From contig NZ_PKQK01000001.1 of the NCBI RefSeq assembly GCF_002968835.1, forward strand, positions 372,001-436,000: 64,000 nucleotides of DNA, written 5' to 3'. The DNA comes from Paenibacillus sp. PCH8 (GTDB lineage: Bacteria > Bacillota > Bacilli > Paenibacillales > Paenibacillaceae). A program made the translations under genes and the position numbers. Positions 59,240 through 64,000 of the stretch are shown here, piece after piece; position 1 is the stretch's first letter, and each line of letters opens with the position of its first letter. The notes below the pieces were generated by a model. The model saw only the letters and a program-made list of their open reading frames with translations, was not told the origin of the DNA and did no database searches.

Positions 59240-60445
59240 ATGAACAAAAGCTTACGTTTATTGATGTCCTTTGCAGTACTACTTCCTTTGCTTACGGGAT
59301 GTTGGGATCGCCAAGAAATGAATGAACTCGGCATCATGCTCGGCCTTGGGGTGGACAAGGCAGGAGATCAGATTCGGGTTAGCGCACAGGTCGTGGTTCC
59401 GAATGTAATATCTCCCAAGACATCTGGCTCCAAGGGAACGCCCGTGACTCAATATCAGGCCACTGCCAAGTCTCTGTTAGAAGCCATACAGCAGCTCACT
59501 GAAACGAGTCCCAGAAGAATTTTCATGGCCCATGTCCGAATTCTGGTATTCGGAGAAGAGTTCGCCCGCGAAGAGGGCATTTATGATGTTATGGAAGCTC
59601 TAATGCGTGAACCAACGGTTCGTCCCGATTATTATGTGATGGTCGCCCGAAATACGCAAGCATCGGAAGTGCTTAATTTGCTGACACCTCTGGATAACAT
59701 TCCGGCCGAAAAGCTATTCAGCTCCTTGGACGTTTCCTCTAAAACCTGGTCACCAACGACGACGGTAACAGGAGACCAGCTTATCGACTACATGTTAACC
59801 CCGGGAATACAGCCTGTCATTACAGGGGTGCAAATTTTAGGTGATTTCAGTAAAAAAGGAAGTGTCGATAACATCTCCACGATACGCACGTCAGCCAGAC
59901 TGAACACAACTGGCCTGAGTGTCTTCAAGAAGGATAAGTTGATCGGCTGGTTAACGGAAGACGAATCCAAGGGATACAACTACATCCGAGATAATGTTAA
60001 AGCTACCGTGGGGCATGTTGACTGTCCGAAGAGCAAAGGTGTAGTAACCCTGAAAACACTTCGATCCACAACGGATCGCAAAGCTAAAGTTGTCGGAGGA
60101 GAACCTCAAATCAAGATTAAGGTCAATATCGTAGCCTCTATCGGGTCAGTAGATTGCGACATGCAGATCGGCTCCATGTCAGCCATCCATGAATTGGAGA
60201 AGCTAGCTCAGGAACGGCTTAAAGAAATAATGCAAAAATCCGTCAATTCAGTGCGCCGTAAATATCATGTGGACATCTTCGGATTCGGTCAGGAGATCTA
60301 TCAAGTTGACCCCAAATTTTTCAAAAAAATCGAGAACGACTGGGACAAGTATTTCGAAAATCTCGACATCCAATACGATGCGAATGCACAGATCAGACGT
60401 GTGGGTTCACTGGACAACTCATTCAAAAATCAAATAAAGGACTGA
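59240..60445 (+). CDS. Ger(x)C-family germinant receptor C subunit (lipoprotein)
   Basis: The product of 401 residues starts MNKSLRLLMSFAVLLPLLTGC, a lipoprotein signal with the lipidated cysteine at residue 21, followed by the family motif WDRQEMNELGIMLGLGVDK. The body has RIFMAHVRILVFGEEFAREEG and the C-terminal INLV-type domain. The ATG at 59240 follows CAGGAG; an earlier in-frame start lies within the A-subunit gene. C subunits are anchored on the outer face of the spore inner membrane by the lipid. It directly follows the A subunit gene. Confidence 0.95.
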   Translation: MNKSLRLLMSFAVLLPLLTGCWDRQEMNELGIMLGLGVDKAGDQIRVSAQVVVPNVISPKTSGSKGTPVTQYQATAKSLLEAIQQLTETSPRRIFMAHVRILVFGEEFAREEGIYDVMEALMREPTVRPDYYVMVARNTQASEVLNLLTPLDNIPAEKLFSSLDVSSKTWSPTTTVTGDQLIDYMLTPGIQPVITGVQILGDFSKKGSVDNISTIRTSARLNTTGLSVFKKDKLIGWLTEDESKGYNYIRDNVKATVGHVDCPKSKGVVTLKTLRSTTDRKAKVVGGEPQIKIKVNIVASIGSVDCDMQIGSMSAIHELEKLAQERLKEIMQKSVNSVRRKYHVDIFGFGQEIYQVDPKFFKKIENDWDKYFENLDIQYDANAQIRRVGSLDNSFKNQIKD

Positions 60446-60449
60446 GATT

Positions 60450-60686
60450 ATGCTGCTCTCTATCACTGCGGTTGTAGTTGGATGCCTGGTCGGGTGGATC
60501 GATCTTCCCAAGCTCATTCGAAGCAAACAATGGAAAGAAACGGCTGTATACAGTGGAATGTTACTATCAGCCATCGTATTCAGCGTCATTGCGGTGAATT
60601 TATGGGAATTCCCGAGTCCGCTGTATATCATTATCTGGATCTATGAACCTGTGAATCAATTCCTGGCCTACATTACTGGAACTTAG
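60450..60686 (+). CDS. small two-span germination protein (D-subunit type)
   Basis: The product of 78 residues has two hydrophobic segments (MLLSITAVVVGCLVGWIDL and MLLSAIVFSVIAVNLW) and a hydrophobic C-terminus (YIIIWIYEPVNQFLAYI). It starts four bases after the C subunit stop. Small two-span proteins called D subunits are known within several ger operons of Bacillus, where they modulate receptor activity. The assignment rests on position, size and topology. Confidence 0.75.
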   Translation: MLLSITAVVVGCLVGWIDLPKLIRSKQWKETAVYSGMLLSAIVFSVIAVNLWEFPSPLYIIIWIYEPVNQFLAYITGT

Positions 60687-60704
60687 CTAAAAGGAGTGAG
60701 AGCG

Positions 60705-61812
60705 ATGCTTGAAAAAGGACGACTGGGTACCCGAGCGCTGGGTACCCTGACATTTATGATGGTTGTTGGGGATATGATGATGATCTACCCTTCCGTCATT
60801 ACGTCATATGCCAAGCAAAATGCATGGATCTGTGCCCTGATTGGTGTCCCGATCAGTATGCTTCTGATGGCCATGTTCCTCAAGCTCGGCAAAGCATATC
60901 CGGACCAGAATCTAATCTCCATGACCCGGAGTATATTGGGATTCTGGCCTGGCACATTGGTTGGCTGCTTTTATTTGTACTTTTTCATCATTGGTGCATC
61001 CACTCACACTCGCGAGGTCGGCGATTTCATGACGACTCAAATTTTTCAATATACGCCGATACGCGTCGTCATCCTGATTTTTGTGATTGCCGTCTGCTGG
61101 GGGTCTACAACGGGATTGAAACCATGGGACGCAGTAGCGAGTTACTCATACCTGTCGGAATCGTGTTCATCCTTGTACTCTGCTTCTGTTTGTTACCCAA
61201 AATTGATACGAGCAACCTGAAACCGATCATGGACACGGATGTGGTGTCCATCACCCAAGGAATTCTCGTTAGTGTTATCTATCCTGTTGGCGAATGCATC
61301 CCTATCTTGATGCTTCTACCTTATACTTCCCGGCAGAGGCATCGCAATCGGGATATCATTATGGCTGCTGGGCTGGGCAATCTTGTATTAGCCTCTCTCG
61401 TGACCATATCCATACTCGTTCTGGGGCATTTCTGACGCAGCATAACATCTATGCCTCTTTCATTCTGGTGCAAAAGATTAGCATTGGAAATTTTTTTCAA
61501 CGCATTGAGGCACTTATGGCGTCAGCCTGGCTTATCTCTACATACTTCAAGGCTATGGTATATCTGTATGCATTCACAATTGGCATTGCAGAATTATTTA
61601 AATTGAAACGGTATGAATTTCTGGTCTTACCTTCGTCCATGCTGGTCTTTGGCTTGGCTAATCTGGTCGCACCAGGTGTTACTTTTATTATTATCACCGT
61701 CGTCCCTTACTGGGTCGATTGGGATACTACTATTAGTATTCTGTTACCAGGCATTCTTCTGTTGGTTCATGGCTTCAAAGCTCGTGTCCACAAGATCAAA
61801 CTTCGTAGTTAA
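60705..61812 (+). pseudogene. GerB-type germinant receptor B subunit, frameshifted twice as sequenced
   Basis: B subunits are amino acid/polyamine-permease-like proteins of about ten membrane spans that bind germinant. Three open pieces in successive frames align end to end with the intact paralogue downstream: LGTLTFMMVVGDMMMIYPS to VIAVCWG, then GIETMGRSSELLIPVG to ISILVLG, then FLTQHNIYASFILVQKISIGNFFQRIEA to the end. One G added to the run at 61099-61103 gives CWGVYNGIETMG, and one base added near the GGGG at 61423-61426 gives LVLG-x-FLTQHN. The corrected protein has 369 residues. The GGAG site precedes the ATG at 60705. Sequencing error is more likely than true decay, but decay of one of two tandem paralogues is possible. 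Confidence 0.88.
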
Positions 61813-61928
61813 CTGAAATTCACCGGACCCAGAGGGAAGCGCTCGTGGATAAATAGTGATACATAGCTTGACTGGAAACTGGATTGACTTGTCATAGGAA
61901 TCACTTTCTGAAAGGAGTGCACGAAACC

Positions 61929-63050
61929 ATGCTGGTTCAGGAAAGGTTAACCATTCGACAACTCGCGATCCTTACCTTTATTACCATGATCGGAGACATG
62001 ATTCTGTTATATCCGACAATGATGGCCTATTCAAGCAGACAAGATGCATGGATCTGCTCTCTATTATCGCAGCCTATTGGACTGTTTATTATGTGGCTTA
62101 TGTACAAGCTCCATCGGACTTATCCGACCCTGTCTCTAATAGAAATCTGTCCCAAGCTGCTCGGCAAATGGATAGGATCCGTCCTGGCTGTAGCCTACCT
62201 GTTCTATTTTTTAATGGGAGCCTCCATATGCATCCGTGAGGTCGGAGATTTCATGACAACCCAGATTTATCTACAGACGCCGATTCGTGCAATCATCATC
62301 CTTTTTGTTATGGCCATGACTTGGGGGATGCTCAAGGGACTAAGTACGATCGGCAGAAGCGCCGAAGTACTGGTACCGTTCGTCGTTTTTGGCTTGCTCT
62401 TCCTCATCATATGTCTGCTTCCCCAAACTGAGCTATCCCGATTGAAGCCTTTTTTGAACACTCCTGTTTTCTCGATTATGGATGGAAGCATTCGTGGTGC
62501 AGCATCTTCATTCGGAGAACTGATTATTCTTTCCATGATAATCCCATATGTCGCGCATAGCTCCCATTTACGAAGAGACATGATGCTCTCCACATTACTC
62601 GGAGGTGCCATGCTGACCTCACTTGTTCTGATTGCTCTGCTCGTACTCGGACCAACGCTAACGCAACACGATATATACATATCTTATATTCTTGCCCAGA
62701 AGATCAATATTGGTAACTTCTTTCAACGTATGGAGGCTCTCACAGCGATCACATGGCTGTTGTCGACCTACTTCAAAAGTCTGTTGTATGTCTTCGGATT
62801 TGTTGTAGGAACCGCACAATTATTTCGCCTGAAAGATTACAAACCCCTCATTTTACCATCCATGATGTTATTTTTTGCGATGTCCATCCTCATCTCCCCG
62901 AACATTATCTTCTATACCATTACGATTTTATACGCCTGGTTTGATTGGGATTTTACCGTAAGCATCGTTCTCCCCTTGTTCCTGTTACTGGTTCACCAAG
63001 CCAGAGCTTTGTTCAAGAAACATCGCACCAAAAACACCCCGACGAACTAA
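61929..63050 (+). CDS. GerB-type germinant receptor B subunit, second copy
   Basis: The product of 373 residues is an intact spore germination permease of about ten membrane spans. It begins MLVQERLTIRQLAILTFITMIGDMILLYP and contains the family motifs GASICIREVGDFMTTQIY, LGPTLTQHDIYISYILAQKINIGNFFQRMEAL and the C-terminal YAWFDWDFTVSIVLP. It is closely similar to the broken upstream copy along its length, so the pair is a tandem duplication. The ATG at 61929 follows GGAGTG. Two B subunits in one operon may let the receptor use more than one germinant, which is an inference. Confidence 0.93.
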   Translation: MLVQERLTIRQLAILTFITMIGDMILLYPTMMAYSSRQDAWICSLLSQPIGLFIMWLMYKLHRTYPTLSLIEICPKLLGKWIGSVLAVAYLFYFLMGASICIREVGDFMTTQIYLQTPIRAIIILFVMAMTWGMLKGLSTIGRSAEVLVPFVVFGLLFLIICLLPQTELSRLKPFLNTPVFSIMDGSIRGAASSFGELIILSMIIPYVAHSSHLRRDMMLSTLLGGAMLTSLVLIALLVLGPTLTQHDIYISYILAQKINIGNFFQRMEALTAITWLLSTYFKSLLYVFGFVVGTAQLFRLKDYKPLILPSMMLFFAMSILISPNIIFYTITILYAWFDWDFTVSIVLPLFLLLVHQARALFKKHRTKNTPTN

Positions 63051-63051
63051 A

Positions 63052-63097
63052 AAACAGGCTGCATCCTGGAAAATTTTCCACAGATGCAGCCTGTTTA
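63052..63097. terminator. bidirectional Rho-independent terminator
   Basis: AACAGGCTGCATC and GATGCAGCCTGTT form a perfect 13-pair stem, flanked by an A run on the left and T on the right. It ends both the ger operon and the convergent peroxiredoxin gene. Confidence 0.88.
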
Positions 63098-63138
63098 TAG
63101 GTAGCCATGCGTTATACGTGTCTCACAGTCTGGTAACC

Positions 63139-63603
63139 TTATACCGATTTTAACGTCTGAAGTGCAGCTTCAATATGTCCTTTGACACGTACCTTGGACC
63201 AATCCTGGATCAATTTCCCCTCTTCATCAATCAGAAAAGTGGAGCGTACGATGCCCATGTATTCCTTGCCATACATCTTCTTGAGCTGCCACGCACCGTA
63301 TTGCTCGGAAACCAGATGTTCCTCGTCAGATAACAAGGTGAACGGCAAGCCATACTTGGCAATAAACTTATTATGTTGCTTCATGGGGTCCGTGCTAATG
63401 CCCAGGATGACCGTATTCAGACCTTGAAATTCCTCATGTCGATCCCGAAAATCACAAGCCTGCTGCGTGCAGGACGAGGTCATATCCTTGGGGTAAAAAT
63501 AAAGCAGTACCCGCTGCCCACGGTAATCCGAGAGCTTCACCGTTTCTCCCGTACTCGACGGAAGCTCAAAGTCCGGGGCCCCTTGGCCTATTGTTAAAGT
63601 CAT
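63139..63603 (-). CDS. bcp: thioredoxin-dependent peroxiredoxin (Bcp/PrxQ type)
   Basis: Bcp reduces hydrogen peroxide and organic peroxides with thioredoxin. The product of about 154 residues has GAPDFELPSSTGETVKLSDYRG and VLLYFYPKDMTSSCTQQACDFRD, with the peroxidatic cysteine in TSSC and the resolving cysteine five residues later (QQAC), the PrxQ arrangement. STFLIDEEGKLIQDW completes the fold. The ATG at 63603 is preferred, as GGGAGGA lies at a proper distance. It is a cytosolic oxidative-stress enzyme with no obvious operon partner. Confidence 0.93.
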   Translation of the reverse strand: MTLTIGQGAPDFELPSSTGETVKLSDYRGQRVLLYFYPKDMTSSCTQQACDFRDRHEEFQGLNTVILGISTDPMKQHNKFIAKYGLPFTLLSDEEHLVSEQYGAWQLKKMYGKEYMGIVRSTFLIDEEGKLIQDWSKVRVKGHIEAALQTLKSV

Positions 63604-63658
63604 ATTCATTCCTCCCTAGTCTTGCCCATCTAACCCTATCAATCCTATCCGAGTGTTC

Positions 63659-64000
63659 TTATGAACCTGCTCCGCGATACCGCTTCACGCCATAATTCCA
63701 CAGAAGCAAGCCCATGGAGCCAAACACCAATCCCATCACAGGTGTAAGGAGCGCCATGCGATGCATCTCGGACCTCTCCAGGAACAGCGCTGCCGGATAG
63801 ATGCCCACAAAGGCAAACGGAATGACCCAGGTTAACAGCACCTGAATGGCACGGTTGTAGATCGTTACCGGATAACGTCCATACCCCTGAACGTTATACA
63901 TCAGCGGCAGAATACCTGTTGGTGCGTCCGAATAAAACGATAGTGAAGTTAATGTGGTATAGATTCCAGCATAGATCAGCACGGAACTGAGTGTGAGAAT
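63659..64000 (-). CDS. ABC-2-type transporter permease, C-terminal part
   Basis: This frame is open to the right edge of the window, so only the last 113 residues are seen. Three hydrophobic stretches are visible: LTLSSVLIYAGIYTTLTSLSF, VLLTWVIPFAFVGIYPAALFL and LLTPVMGLVFGSMGLLLWNYG, followed by the tail VKRYRGAGS. The pattern, with PVTIYNRAIQVLLTWVIPFAFVGIYPA, fits the C-terminus of ABC2_membrane_6 (DUF990) permeases. The partner ATPase and the rest of the gene would lie outside the window. The substrate is unknown. Confidence 0.75.
   Translation of the reverse strand: MLTLSSVLIYAGIYTTLTSLSFYSDAPTGILPLMYNVQGYGRYPVTIYNRAIQVLLTWVIPFAFVGIYPAALFLERSEMHRMALLTPVMGLVFGSMGLLLWNYGVKRYRGAGS

Overview
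The window looks like a chromosomal segment of a Paenibacillus-type bacterium (Firmicutes, Bacillales). The evidence is the Bacillus-like rRNA operon, a GerA-type spore germination receptor operon, purine genes in Bacillus order with guanine riboswitches and PurBox-like sites, a FapR-type operator in front of fabH, an MhqE/MhqD-like pair, and two proteins with copper-amine-oxidase N-terminal-like domains. I see no tRNA, CRISPR array, transposase or prophage.

Layout. 1-3.9 kb holds a truncated dioxygenase, a hydrolase, two small proteins, a DUF1129 membrane protein and an AraC regulator. 4.3-8.7 kb has a large secreted repeat protein divergent from a secreted protein of unknown role. 8.9-12.8 kb carries ilvA with a GNAT gene, then a quinone/catechol-stress pair. 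13.1-15.6 kb has two tandem CNNM/CBS membrane proteins that share an unusual leader hairpin. 16.4-31.9 kb is the purine operon purEKBCSQLFMNHD on the minus strand, from IMP synthesis start to finish, preceded by PurBoxes, a sigma-A promoter, a guanine riboswitch and a terminator. 32-39.8 kb has a stress protein, DUF1294, a 45-residue protein, topB, a secreted amidase, fabH and an FMN reductase. 40.0-45.6 kb is a complete 16S-23S-5S operon. 46-50.3 kb holds a riboswitch-controlled purine permease, a lipoprotein and guaA. 50.5-56.6 kb has a MoxR-DUF58-transglutaminase operon and a polysaccharide deacetylase. 56.8-63 kb has a DedA protein and the ger operon. The window ends in a peroxiredoxin and a partial ABC permease.

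Genes acting together. The pur operon makes IMP, guaA converts XMP to GMP, and the permease imports guanine or hypoxanthine. The pur operon and permease carry both PurBox-like sites and guanine aptamers, so they should answer to PRPP/PurR and to guanine. The MoxR, DUF58 and transglutaminase genes overlap and form one module.

Two observations stand out. First, several purine-operon junctions, plus one site near 4 kb, carry members of a family of roughly 140-230 bp imperfect hairpins. Their outer arms differ between copies yet stay self-complementary. Second, five single-base contractions, each in or next to a run of four or five G or C, break ilvA, purQ, the deacetylase C-terminus and a gerB gene (twice). 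The shared pattern points to homopolymer errors in the assembly rather than to real gene decay, although only resequencing can decide.
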